From the NCBI GenBank assembly GCA_946894095.1, contig OX335642.1:4971021-5035020 (forward strand): a stretch of 64,000 nucleotides of DNA. Direction: 5' to 3'. The notes under the pieces were generated by a model. It saw nothing but the letters and a program-made list of their open reading frames with translations, had not been told where the DNA came from and ran no database searches. Below are positions 45,346 through 56,699 of the stretch, one piece after another (position 1 is the first letter of the stretch; each line of letters starts with the position of its first letter). The position numbers and the translations under genes were made by a program. This stretch comes from Incurvaria masculella. Taxonomy: Eukaryota > Arthropoda > Insecta > Lepidoptera > Incurvariidae.

Positions 45346-46231
45346 ACCCACATTTTCTAACCCAAGCTCTTCACAAACGCATCGGAATATGTGTTCAAGA
45401 CGCTTGAATGGGAAAACATGGGTATCAACGTTAGTGAATATTTTCCTCAGTCATCTTCGCTACGCCGATCACATTGTTCTTCTGTAAAATTCCCGAGTTC
45501 AGCTTTAAACCATGCTGGAAGACCTTTATAAAGCATCGATAAAGGTAGGTCTGAAGATGAACCGGGATAAAACCATGGTCATGGCGACTGAGGGTATGAC
45601 GGGAGGACAAATCGTTATCGACGTAGAAGTGATCGAACAGGTTGAAGAGTACGTATATCTCGGTCAAATCCTGCGGCTTCGTATACAAGGACTGTCTTTG
45701 AAGGTTGAGCGACGGATTCAACTGGGTTGGGCTGCCTTCGGGAAGCTTAAATTCGCTCTAAGGTCTGACCTTCCGTAGAAATTTAAAGACCCGAACATAT
45801 GACCAGTGCGTCCTCCCGATTATGAATGACATGACGTACGGGTTTGAAACGTGGACTCTGACGGTCGCCGTTGTCCAAAGGTTAAAAGTTGCCCAGCGAG
45901 CAATGGAGCGAGCCATGCTGGGAACATCGCTACGGGATATGGTACGTAAAGAGGCAATCCGCCGACGTACCAAAGTAGTCGATATTGGACACCGCGTGGC
46001 TAAGCTCAAATAGCAGTGGGCTGGTCACGTCAGCCGAAGAGACGACGACCGTTGGAGTTACCGTGTCCTACACTGGCGGCCGTGAACAGGCAAACGGAGT
46101 GTGGGAAGACCACTCGCCAGGTGGGAAGATGAGGCAAGTGCGTCGGCGGAAAGCAGTGGTTCCGTACCGCTGAGGGCCGGGAGGACTGGAGAAGGATTGG
46201 AGAGGCGTATGTCCAGCAGTGGACGCAAACA
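45346..46231 (+). pseudogene. RTE-type LINE fragment, + strand
   Basis: Begins abruptly at PKLFTNASEYVFKTLEWEN, then YADHIVLL (again ADH), VGLKMNRDKTMVMATEGM, VEEYVYLGQI, RRIQLGWAAFGKLKFAL, a diverged YGFETWTL thumb and a C-terminal EDWRRIGEAYVQQWT. Frame breaks occur near 45485 and 45778. High similarity to the minus-strand copy at 43545-44200, including the changed catalytic residue. Confidence 0.82.
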
Positions 46232-46244
46232 CGCTGACTAACTG

Positions 46245-47115
46245 ACCGACATTGCGAAAATTGTACCCATGTTCTCGAAGCACAGGGTCCATTTCGGTGA
46301 AGATATGGTCCTTGTCACACAACCGCTGTGCTCTGAGTCTCAATGCTCTTGCGACCGATTCCAAACCCACACAAATGCACCAAAATGAGCATGATGCGAA
46401 GTAGCTTGTAGACAACGATTTGTGTGTGTCGGCTTGCGGTACACTGTGTGGCTTAGGATTCCATCCAATCGTCGAGCAACAAGTACTTCCAAGAACGCCA
46501 AAGTGCCTACCTTCTCACAATCTACTGTATATTTTAAATTTGTGTGAACCTAATTAAGATAAAAGATGAAAGCGTCGAGTGATTGGCGACCATGTGACCA
46601 GATTGAAATCACGTTATCCACGTACCGTACCCAAAACATTGACTTAAGAGGTGAAATTTGCAATGTGCGGTGTTCCAGCGGTTCCATGAAAAGGTTTGCC
46701 ACCACTGGTGTCACTGGTGATCCCATTGCTACACCTTCTCGCTGGATGTAGTATTGTCCTTGCCACAGAAAGTATGTCGTAGTGAGACAATATGGCAGGA
46801 GCTTGACGCACTCAGTGTCGATGTCGTTGCTGATGACTAAGTTTCTGATGATGTCGAGGGACTCTTGGACTGGTACGTGTGTATACAGCGACTCGACGTC
46901 AAAGCTCACTAATAGATCCATGCATGCCAACTTCACTGTAGACAACAATTCCACAAAATGGGCCGAATCTTTAACGTAGGACGACGTCTTGCCAGACAGG
47001 AGTTGAAATATTGAGGCGACATGTTTAGCGAGGAGGTAGGTAGGAGCATTTATCTGGCTGACTATTGGTCTAAGGGGGTTCCCGTCTTTGTGAATTTTAG
47101 GAAGACCGTAGAAGC
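46245..47115 (-). pseudogene. Penelope-like retroelement, reverse transcriptase fragment
   Basis: Minus strand: FYGLPKIHKDGNPLRPIVSQ then INAPTYLLAKHV, LVSFDVESLYTHVPVQESL, GVAMGSPVTPVVANLFMEPL, RYVDNVISIW, and after one in-frame stop LAFLEVLVARRLDGILSHTV, YRKPTHTNRCLQ. These are hallmark Penelope motifs. A frame shift leads into ARALRLRAQRLCDKDH. The catalytic box is YVDN rather than YVDD. No GIY-YIG endonuclease was found. The right end abuts unassigned sequence and the left end abuts the RTE piece. Confidence 0.88.
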
Positions 47116-47299
47116 GCTATCACCGCATTTCCGCTACCACCTCGACCTATACCTATGACTTACGACCACGGCGAGCCTAGTTGTCAGTCGTCTGCTGCGT
47201 ATGAACGTGGCGGACAACCTCCTTGACAACGGGCTGAACGATCAGCTCGATACGTCGGCGAATGTCTCCTCCCGCCGCGTGAAAAGCCATATTAATTTT
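47116..47299. other. Unassigned sequence between LINE pieces
   Basis: No motif recognised. Confidence 0.35.
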
Positions 47300-47772
47300 C
47301 AAATATATTTAACGACCACGGTAACCCCAAAAGTATCACAAGTAACGTTATTTCTTTAGTTATAGCTGAAGATAGATCATTTGCTGTATTTAATACATCA
47401 CAATTCACATTACGTATTTGGGTCCCCAGTGCATTAAACTCGTTTTACTGTCATTTAAAAGTAGGTTATTGGCTTCACACCATAATTTAAGTGAGTTCAT
47501 AGCTTGTATAAAGGACTCCCGTAGTTCTGATATACGATTTTTTGAAATTGATGATTTGTCATCCGCAAATAAAATCATATCATTATCTGTTGCGATGCAG
47601 CTTGAAATATCATTTATAACAACATATAAAACCACGGTCTTAGAACTGAACCCTGCGGTATACCCATAGTGATTGATTCTACATCAGACTTAGTACCGTT
47701 TACTTCACAATTTTGTTGTCTATTTAATATATATAATTTACAAATACCTCATTTATTTTCCCTAACACCATA
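47300..47772 (-). pseudogene. Older LINE, downstream half (RT palm)
   Basis: Minus strand: ILNRQQNCEVNGTKSDVESI, MGIPQGSVLRPWF, INDIS, then ILFADDKSS and LKLWCEANNLLLNDSKTSL. It is the continuation of the piece at 49010-49600; the frame GKLEH at the far side resumes as YGVRE here. Confidence 0.8.
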
Positions 47773-49009
47773 AAGCATTCGACAGAGTTGATAACGATAT
47801 TCTACTCCATAAACTCAGTACGGCAGGTTTCACACCTAAGCTCCTAGTATTATTCGCTGAATACCTACGAGATCGGCGCCAGTATGTAAGGTACGGGTGC
47901 TACGAATCTGAACCTTATAATACCCGATCAGGAGTAAGTCAGGGTTCAGTCCTGTCTAGTCTCCTCTTTAATATAATGATTGATGACATTGTAGGGTTGA
48001 CAAGCTTGGTGTCCTGTCTTCTATATGCTGATGATTTGAAGCTATTCTTACGTATTAAGGATGAAGCTGATTGCGAGGTTATTCAACGTACTCTTGATGT
48101 AGTGTATCAGTGGAGCATCACAAACAAACTAGCTTTTAATCCTGAAAAGTGTATAGTAGCATCATACACTCGCTCACTCACACCACTGATGCACGACTAC
48201 CGCCTGGGTGCTAAAGGAATTCCCAGGGCGACAGAAGTTAAAGACCTCGGTGTTGTTTTTGATGCACACCTCACCTTCAATCCTCACATACGAGCATTAA
48301 CAAAAGCCTCATTTGGCAAGCTGGGTTTCGTACTGCGAAATGCCAAAGAGTTTAAGGATCCGATCGCACTAAAATTATTGTTTAATACGCTTGTCAGATC
48401 TAAGCTAGAAGCGGGGGCAATTGTCTGGTCTCCACATGAGGATCACTATATTCTCATGCTGGAGAAAATTCAAAAAAGGTTCCTGAGATTTTTATATACT
48501 CAGATAAACGGGTATTACCCTTATATGTACCCAACAGCATTTTTACTCGGGATTCTGGGCTTCAACTCACTTGAACTTCGGAGATCCCGGGCATTAATGC
48601 TGTTTGGTTTCAAAATTCTGATTGGGAAAGTTGATTCGCAAGCTTTACTACAGCTGGTACTAGCACTGAACGTGCCTGATGGTTACGCTCGACGGCGGAA
48701 CGCACGTTTGTTTGCCGAGATCGTGACGCGCACCCGCTCTCACTACTGGTCGCCCATATGTCTCGTCCTGAGGCTGTTCAATGCGATGCATCTGTCAACA
48801 CCTGAATGTAATGTGTTTGTAAATCTGAGAAGGACGTTTGAGAGAGTGTGCACGACATTTTTGGAAGGCTATTTGAAAGTTAACTCATCCATAGTTAATT
48901 AAATGTCTGTTTTTTTTTTCTTCCATATTGAAATTAAGTTTGCTACATTTTACGCCTTGGTTTCCTGTTATGTAAAATGTATGTATTTGTCAAATAAATA
49001 AATAAATAA
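47773..49009 (+). mobile_element. 5'-truncated CR1/Jockey-like LINE with intact C-terminal RT frame
   Basis: The frame is open from the first base, KAFDRVDNDILLHKL, through GVSQGSVLSSLLFNIMIDD and LLYADDLKLF (intact YADD) to a stop at 48902, about 377 codons. The 3' untranslated region is about 100 bp and ends in TAAA/AAATA repeats. 5' truncation and a simple tail are normal products of target-primed reverse transcription. It splits the older minus-strand LINE. It is the youngest-looking LINE here. Confidence 0.88.
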
Positions 49010-49600
49010 GTGTTCTAGTTTTCCTGGAAGTATTTTGTGATCTACACAGTCAAAAGCTTTTGATACATCACAGAAAATGCCGTAGGTGCTCATAGATTTA
49101 ACTAGAGAAGTTAAAATAGATATTAACATCAAAGCAATGGCATCTCCTGTTGACCTACACTTACGAAATCCGAATTGATTATAATTAATAACACTGTGAA
49201 TGTAAGGACACAGGCCGATAATTTTCAACATCATTATGAGATCCCTTTTTAAGCAATGGTATTACCCTAGTAATTTTTAATAAGTCTGGAAATGTGCCAT
49301 CTTAAATACAATTCTAAGAGGTTCTATAATACTGCCCCATATGGACTTTAACAGATTAGTAGATATGTTCCATAAACCTTGCGGTCCTTTGGACTTACTT
49401 TACTTTATTTATTACTTTTTGAATCTCAGAACAGCTAACAGATTCAAAAGTGACAGACTTCTTATTGCGTGGTAAAAATATATTGAGTTGCTCTAATGCG
49501 ATATTTACAATTCATTGGATGTATTTAGTTGTATCTTGCACGACAGAAGAAAAATATTTGTTGAAATGAATTTTTTTGCAACCATTGCACCCAAACTATC
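49010..49600 (-). pseudogene. Older LINE, upstream half (RT fingers)
   Basis: Minus strand: FPDLLKITRVIPLLKKGS, NYRPVS, then after a break NQFGFRKCRSTGDAI and GIFCDVSKAFDCVDHKIL, ending GKLEH at the insertion point. Further 5', SVTFESVSCSEIQKV and SKGPQGLWN are weaker matches. Frame shifts and deletions. Confidence 0.78.
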
Positions 49601-49675
49601 AATATATCACAAATATTTCATTTTGTTTTTTTTTTACCTATCCAAGGTGAGTTCAGATCAATAAAAACATCACCG

Positions 49676-50182
49676 GTTTATAGATATACATATCACAAAA
49701 CTGTTATATTATATTAATTTAACAATTGACGAATATAAGAACTGGGCGCATCCGACGTTCAACATGGCCGCGTAGGAATCGTGCCAGGCTGAGGGCAGCC
49801 AACCTAATTTTTTTATGAAGTATGTTCATAGGACTATCGAATGGTGGTATTGTCATCTTGTTACTAGATGACGTTTTTTTTTTTATTTTTTGACATTTTA
49901 AAACCGGCCAACCTCAGAACGTGCCAGGGTAGGACGAGCCAACCTACTTTTTTTTAGCTTTTCTTGATGACCTTTACCGATTGTGCTAGGTCTCATGTTG
50001 TTACTCGATGACGTTAAATTCTACCAAAAAAGTGATTTAATATTACCTACTGCACAAAACGTGCCAGGTTTGGGTCAGGCAACCTAGTATTTTTAGGAAG
50101 CCTATTCTAATCCGCACAACCACAAATGGGTCCCATGTTGTTACTCGATGACGTAGGGTTGACTACGGTCCGCTCTCGTACT
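49676..50182 (-). repeat. Right terminal inverted repeat
   Basis: Reverse complement of the left arm with scattered differences (for example GTAGTCAACCC versus GTCGTCAACCC) and a T-run expansion near 49878. Confidence 0.9.
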
Positions 50183-50758
50183 AATATTAGTTGAGCTGAT
50201 TGCTAGGAGCTGGTTATTTGGAGCTGGAATATTTCAAATTGTAAAGTAAATAATACTTGGCTAACGGTTATATAAATAATGTATGGGATCATATCATCAG
50301 TGTGCTGTGATCGTACCGCATGGCGCTATTTCATCTCTGCCTACGCCTCCAGGAAAGCGGGGTGAAGGTATATTTGTATATCATCAGCAGGTGTGATATT
50401 AGCAATCCATGTACAGGTACATAAAAAAGGAATTGCGTTCTCAGTTTTTTGGATAATATTGTTTGCCCAGGCTTGCTTCCAGTGTAGTGCGTTCGCCCCT
50501 AGACCAGTTTATGGCATGCGACTTCGATTTACATTCAAATGCAGCATTGTGTTTTATGGCGCTATAAAACCGAAATCACGCTTTCACCCGATCCTACAAC
50601 CTAATCCCGCACACGACTCTAAAGATCGAGTCCGAATCACTCGAAGCTACGCAAAAGTCAATAAAATGTAAACAATAAAATCGATTGTTTGTCGTTTTCT
50701 TGAATTGGAACGGACAGAATAAGTAATCGTGCGGCTCGGCCCAAACATTTTGGCCGGT
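50183..50758. other. Unassigned intronic DNA
   Basis: The 92-codon frame at 50393-50671 has no recognised motif. Confidence 0.4.
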
Positions 50759-51117
50759 CTGAGCCGGTAGTCTCAGTTCTCACCTAAATTGCCGTTTACG
50801 TAACTTCGAAGTTCCGTAAAAACGTCAAACTCCATACAAGTTTTTACTAGATATTCTGTGGTTTTACTTCTTCAAGCTGTCAAAGTCAAACTCGGACTTC
50901 CGATTTGTATGAAAACGCGGAGTCGACGTAAACGGCAACGTCGACGTATTTACGGCAACGTTGAGTAAGCTGTCAAATCAAACTCGGACTCGGAAATGGT
51001 AGTTCGCTTAACGCCCACTGCGCGCGCTGTTCAATGTCTCCATACATTTGAAAACGCCAGTCGATCGGTTTGCCGTAAACGCCAATTTAGGTGAGAACTC
51101 AGACTGACCACTCTGAA
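50759..51117 (+). mobile_element. CACCTAAATTGGCG MITE, copy 1
   Basis: Long terminal inverted repeats: TCTCACCTAAATTGCCGTTT at the left, complement of CGCCAATTTAGGTGAGAACT at the right. The interior has mirrored CGTAAACGGCAACGTCGACG motifs. Opposite orientation to 52999-53373 internally. Sequence at 51196-51240 is a decayed solo end. Confidence 0.82.
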
Positions 51118-51254
51118 CACAGGCCAAGTGCCAGTTTGCGCAGGGTTGGTTAAGCCCCCGCGCGCCGCTAACCGAATTTGTGTTCTGAGTCCCTAGTCCG
51201 AATTATCACCCAAATTGTCGTTTACCTCGTTTAATCGAGTAAACCTATATTGAG

Positions 51255-51345
51255 TAAACCTCGCTTCGCTGCGTAATGCTGCGCCGCGCGCCGCCGCGCC
51301 GCCGTCTCCCCGCCGCCGCCAGTGTGGGCACGATTAGAAATGCAT
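51255..51345. promoter_or_regulatory. Very GC-rich CGCCG stretch
   Basis: GCGCCGCGCGCCGCCGCGCC followed by GCCGTCTCCCCGCCGCCGCC. It is the most GC-rich spot in the giant intron; it could be an alternative promoter or a transposon remnant. No core promoter motif identified. Confidence 0.25.
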
Positions 51346-52998
51346 GGGCATACCGAGCTGCCCACGTGCTTCTGTCAAATGTAATTTATTATAATTTTAT
51401 CTCGGACTGACGGCGCATGCGCCCGAGGCACCGATTCCACGGATAAAAGTATACACTTATTATGCATGAACTCTCGATATAATGAAATTACTGTTTATCT
51501 CGAGGCTTTGATTAATCATTTCGGTGTGCATTTTGAACTTTGGTCAATGACTTAAGAGAGTCGTTACCCTATCAATTGCCCATGCTACGGGTGATCACTG
51601 TTTACATGCTCTTAATGTTTTACTAGGTTTTTGGAAGTTTGGATTCTAAAATATATTGTCCGGGAACCGTTAGGACCTGGAAAACGATTTCGCTAGTTTA
51701 ATGGCATGGAAAAATAATGCATTTCTTAAAATTTTCAAATCTTCGATTTCCGCAGCCTTCACACGGCAGCCTTAAGATGGACAGACGTCAGGACCTCACA
51801 TTAGACTTTCGAACTTTCACGGGGGCTGCGAGAACCATGCCAACCGGCCATGAGATTCTTCACACAATGTTTAAACCCAGGAACCCCAGATTGTACTTAG
51901 GGAGGAATGCCTCAGCAGGGAGGCCTTTCCAAAGAGAATATGATCTATTTTACTGTGATCGCCTAGGTATGTTCGACGACTGCATCTTTTTATTTGATCT
52001 ATTTGAGTTGATTTATCTGCAACTTTAAGAATATATAACTGGCGTTTATTTAAATTATTTTGTTAATTCGCTGTATGCATGAATACACTGTTGTTTCTCC
52101 GAATAAATACAATAAAAATAAATAAAATAACTTGCTACAGCGCACTGCTCCTTCAGCACAACCCCCACAGAATTGTTTGTGACAACGCCACACCACACAC
52201 TGCACGACAGACAGACGCCAAATTCAATCTGTGACTGAAAACTTAGGAGACTGTGTTACCCACAATAATCTTCAGGCCTTGCTTCAACTGATTTCCTCTT
52301 TTATCCTGATAAACGGCAAAATGGCGTGATAGTATCTGTCCTCACATCCGGACCTACACGATTAAGCCCCTTCTACAAATGTCATTAATTATCACGTGAT
52401 AGCGGGCATTACACACCACCGCTTTTATTATGACTTCCTCCCAATACATGCACCTCTATTGCTAACTCGACGAGACGGTGTGACGAGAGGAGCTAGTGAG
52501 CCTGTACGGTTAATAGTTTAATGGCATTATCGACGGTCAGAGACGACAGATCGTGATCGGTGTACGAGGTGCATGAGAACCGAGCACGTGATCGGGGATT
52601 AGAACCGATTGTTTGATGTTTTACAAAGAAACGCCAGTGAAGCCATATTATCTCTACGGTTCTTGACTTTTTTAGTTATTCTGTGATATGGCGTATTCCA
52701 GGCCCTCATCAGAGGAGCCCCTAGATGCCTATGAGTTTTCAAACTTTTTGGAAGGCTGCGAAACCTGCCAATGTATGCTTGTATACTCATAAAGCGAAAA
52801 CGAGAAGTTCTTGCAACGAATACCTGCGAGTATAATAGATGTCAAACTCCACTTTGAAAAATGTAAATGGCTGGCAGAAATACGCGTAACTCACGCGTGA
52901 TTGCCAAAAAAGGCTAATCCACCAGCAAAGAAGAAGAAGAAGCTTCTTGTGTTCGCTTTCCGAATAGGCCCGCAGGTACTGCTTCACGCCATGTTTGA
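51346..52998. other. Unassigned intronic DNA
   Basis: A 103-codon frame (51717-52028) contains RTFTGAARTMPTGHEILHT, weakly echoed at 17460-17530 and 60205-60300, so it may be an old repeat. Nothing else recognised. Confidence 0.4.
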
Positions 52999-53373
52999 AC
53001 CTGAGCCGGTATTCTAAGTTGTCACCTAAATTGGCGTTACGGCAAACCGATCGACTGGCGTTTTCAAATGTATGGAGAAATTGAAGAGTGCGCGCAGCGG
53101 GCGTTAAGCGAACTAACATTTGCGAGTCCGAGCTTGATTTGACAGCTTACTCACCGTTGCCGTAAATACGTCGACGTTGCCGTTTTCGTCCACTCCGCGT
53201 TTTCATACAAATCGGAAGTCCGCTTTTGACTTTGACAGCTTGAAGAAGTAAAACCACAGAATATCTAGTAAAAACCTTAGGTAAAAACTTGTATGGAGTT
53301 TGGAGAAAACGCCAGTCGATCGGCTTGCCGTAAACGCCAATTTAGGTGAGAACTCAGACTGACCACTCTGTAC
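52999..53373 (-). mobile_element. CACCTAAATTGGCG MITE, copy 2 (inverted)
   Basis: Ends TTGTCACCTAAATTGGCGTT and the complement of CGCCAATTTAGGTGAGAACT; the interior runs opposite to copy 1 (GCGCGCAGCGGGCGTTAAGC first, AAACCACAGAATATCTAG later). Confidence 0.85.
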
Positions 53374-54118
53374 ATGGATAATGGCTACAGAAGGTTTTCT
53401 TAACTTTTCCAAAACCTTTGGAAATTTTAAAAATATGACGGACCCCTTCTGAAGCCAATACAATTCATTTTATTCTATCTATCTAAATCAAAGATTTTGA
53501 TGATTGAAATGGCTTGACACGGTGTGTGTCATCCTTCAACCTTCATCATCTTAAAATAAATATCAACGATTTGGTTAGCGCATTCGAAGTGAGATTGGAA
53601 ATGTCCATTAACCAATTTTATTACATTATCTTGAAGCGGGAAGTTAATATTTGCCATTTTACGTTCATGTAAACATTTTCCGATACATTTTCCCCCCATT
53701 ATTTGGTATTCGTTATAACTTACGTGGCGCTACCGAATTAGGATCGAAACATCGTGTTAGAACTTGAGAATGCTGGATTAGAACACATTTGAAAAAAAAT
53801 ATCGGGTGTCGATCAAAGTCCGCTTCACGTCAGGCGACCGTATTCATTCCCCCCGTATTAGGCTGTCCCGTTACACGCGCCCCATTACTTGACTTGCGTG
53901 CATCTCGCGGCAACGTCGCCCACTAAACTGGACATACATGTTCCCTGGGTGAGCAGATCTGAGTGATTTGTGTGGTCGGAGTAGTAGTAGAACTAATCAA
54001 ACGCCAATTTAGATTGGAATAGTCCCACTGCATTAATTGTCGTGCATTACATATTAAAAGGCAGATACCAAGTATACATTAGTAGAAGTTGCATGGTTTT
54101 TAAAGTAATTTCAAAGAT
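53374..54118. other. Unassigned intronic DNA
   Basis: Nothing recognised. Confidence 0.4.
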
Positions 54119-54283
54119 TTAGGGCCGAGTGCACGAAAGAACAAAAAGTCAAAATCATCGTCAAAGTATGATCAAACACGTCACTCTGTGTGGACAGTAT
54201 GGAAGGAACTCTATGCGGATAGCTAAAAGTGACGTGTTTGAACATTGATTAACTCGGCCGTCTCTTCGTGCAACCGGGGCTAA
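54119..54283. mobile_element. 165-bp MITE
   Basis: Ends TTAGGGCCGAGTGCACGAA and TTCGTGCAACCGGGGCTAA form imperfect inverted repeats; TCAAACACGTCACT and AGTGACGTGTTTGA pair internally. Confidence 0.72.
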
Positions 54284-56046
54284 GTATCAATTAGTTAGAG
54301 CGTCTAAGAGTTTTGCATGTAACAGTGTTAAATTGTATAACAAACTAGGAGTGTTACGTAGAATGAGCTCTGCTCGGTTAGATTTAGTTTTGAACATTTA
54401 CCCTAACGAAGCGTTAAAGGTGATTAGAAAACTCAATTGATTGTTATTCAATCAAACAACTAATTGAGACTCACTAAAGATTACTTGTCAGCAAATTCGT
54501 GTCATATTAGGCATTGGCAAGAACGTCTTTGAGCATTAGAATGAGCCTAGTGCAAATAATTTTACATGTGCATCAGAAGGTACGGAAGCTTTGCATTCGA
54601 TGAATAACGTATGATTTGACGAAAGACCAGAAACGACTGCGTGTAGAGTGGCGCCGTATAATTATAACAAAGTTTGATGGAGGGCAATCGTTGGCAGGTA
54701 ACGACATTGTTCTGATTTGAATCGGAAAGAAAAAGCCAATCGACGGAATGGGTATTTCCTTTTGAATCAATGCCTGTGAAAGACAAGATAAGTCGAAGCA
54801 CTGGTAAGAAAATTGTTTTTTTTTTCGGCAAATCAGGACATTTCGCTACAGTGTCTCTTGAAGACCAAAGGGCAGTGACTGAAACACTTCTAAATATGCA
54901 AACAAAGCTTCCATTAGAATACTTTTATACTTGACGAAACAAACTTTAAAAAATCAAATATTATAGAAAAAATCGTATCAACATGTTTTTCAGAAAGGTC
55001 TCTTCCAATTTTACGATGGCACAATGATGACAGTGACTGCTGGTACACCTGTATACAGCATTTCTCGGACGCGTCTAGAATGCTAGGAACGTTGATAATA
55101 TAATGGACGTCTAATAAAGACGTTGAGGGATGTATTCGAACCACGTAATCATGTCGGTTCCGGTGTATGTACCTTGTGGGTGCCGTGATTTCTCGCCGTA
55201 GGTAGGTATGTCACTACAAATCTTATCAAAATCTCGGTAATACGTTGGCAACGGATGAAGGGACTTCAATTTTTATTATGGTTTGACTGGAAAAATAATG
55301 GATCTTCTGTCCCTTTGATTTTGTGATAAAGAGCTAAAGGGGTACGATCACATCCACAGAAGAGAAAATAATGGGCATTTGGTCGCGACTTCGTATGGAC
55401 ACAGAATAAGTAGATAATAGTGCTTTATGGACAAATTGTGTGGGCACATAACTAGTTTGGGAAGCCGGCCGCAAGTCGTATGCAACAAACATGAGCAACG
55501 CGCGCGAATGTGATTCCGAAATAAGTTCGCCAAGTGAGTTCCCACCTAAACAAACCCTCCAATACGTCATTTACGTTTATGTTGGGTTGGTACTTTTAGA
55601 AAATTGAAGACAGCGGATCTTATAGAAGGCACGCTAGATGGCACGTCTCCTTCCTTTTCTTTTGATCTGAGGTCGCATCGCATTCCGCGCATATTTCGCC
55701 CTGTCTTAAATGAACAACGGGTTTGTGAGTGCAATGATCCGTCACTCTGAATGCAGACACTCGAGACATTTAAATACATCATTTATGTTTGTTTAAAGTG
55801 GCTCGCTACAGGCTCCTTAACCTTCGATACTCTTTCCAATCGCTATTTCCGGAAACTGTCATGTCCCTTGGTGTCATCTGATGACCCTGGTGGAAAATAT
55901 TGCTTTCGGAATACACCTAACTTGGTATGTTGATCATCATATTGCACTTACTACAGATGCTTGTTCACACTCTATTTGATCTATCATCTATCAAGTAAAT
56001 ACTGCACGGTTAATTTTGAGCAGTGTACACGGCGACACGGCTATCA
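54284..56046. other. Unassigned intronic DNA
   Basis: Overlapping frames of 60-90 codons on the minus strand (54562-55782) have no recognised motif. Confidence 0.4.
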
Positions 56047-56278
56047 GTATAAAAAAAACCGGCCAAGTGCGAGTCGGACTCGCACACGAAGGGTTCCGTA
56101 CCATCGTACAAGATTAAATACAAAACATCAATTTGTATTTTTGTCGTTATAGCGGCAAAATAAATACACACTCTGTGAAAAATTCAGCTGCCTACCTATT
56201 ACGGTTTGTGAGATACAGCCCTGTGACAGACGGACGGACGGACGGACCACGGAGGCTTAGTAATAGGGTTCCGTTAAA
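56047..56278 (+). mobile_element. CCGGCC element, 3'-shortened
   Basis: Standard head and body, a CGGA array of about five units, then GGAGGCTTAGTAATAGGG and GTTCCGTTAAA. The closing CGGAACCC arm of the end hairpin is missing. Confidence 0.85.
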
Positions 56279-56436
56279 ATACATGAGTTGAGGCAGCTCA
56301 AAGCTGATCTTGAATATTCTCCGAATAGACATCCAAAGGTTTTGAAATAACACGGTCGAATGACCGATAACGATACAGAAACGACAAAGTGTGACACTGG
56401 CGTTCGCACTGGCGGTTCTACACACAGAACATCACT

Positions 56437-56679
56437 GGGGGTCCATTCAGGGTAAGAGTGAGTTCGAATTCGTCACTAAATATCAACACACTTTTTTAAA
56501 AAGTCAATGTTTCCACACTTCTTGAACATCATTACAGTTAGGTAAAAATCTGGTCTGTCCCGTAAATACGTTGGAAGTATAAATAACGGTTCTGTTATTT
56601 AAATAATAATATATTTCCCAGCTATTTTTAGGTTAACTCACTCCCGAACTCGAACTCACTCTTACCTGAATGGGCCCCC
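56437..56679. mobile_element. MITE with GGGGGTCCATTCAGG ends
   Basis: About 36-bp inverted repeats: GGGGGTCCATTCAGGGTAAG then AGTGAGTTCGAATTCG at the left, the complement of CGAACTCACTCTTACC and TGAATGGGCCCCC at the right. The interior is AT-rich. Confidence 0.85.
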
Positions 56680-56699
56680 TGTACGGCAGCAATCAAGCA

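Larger units (their letters stand above)
41764..50182. mobile_element. 8.4 kb element bounded by about 508-bp inverted repeats
   Basis: Left arm 41764-42271 and right arm 49676-50182 are inverted copies, from the outer end AGTACGAGAGCGGACCGT inward to TCTATAAAC. Each arm holds three direct repeats starting ACGTCATCGAGTAACA, at 41792, 41932 and 42072 on the left. Long terminal repeats with internal tandem units recall Foldback and Galileo elements. No transposase is recognisable; the interior is a pile of LINE, Penelope and foldback insertions. A target duplication is not clear (TATAT and AATAT next to the ends). Confidence 0.82.

Noticed and set aside
51717..52028. 103-codon frame as a host gene
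   Set aside because: Part is weakly similar to two other places in the window, so an old repeat is more likely; no splice evidence.
54562..55782. Chain of minus-strand frames as a decayed gene
   Set aside because: No recognisable protein motif in any frame; treated as chance.
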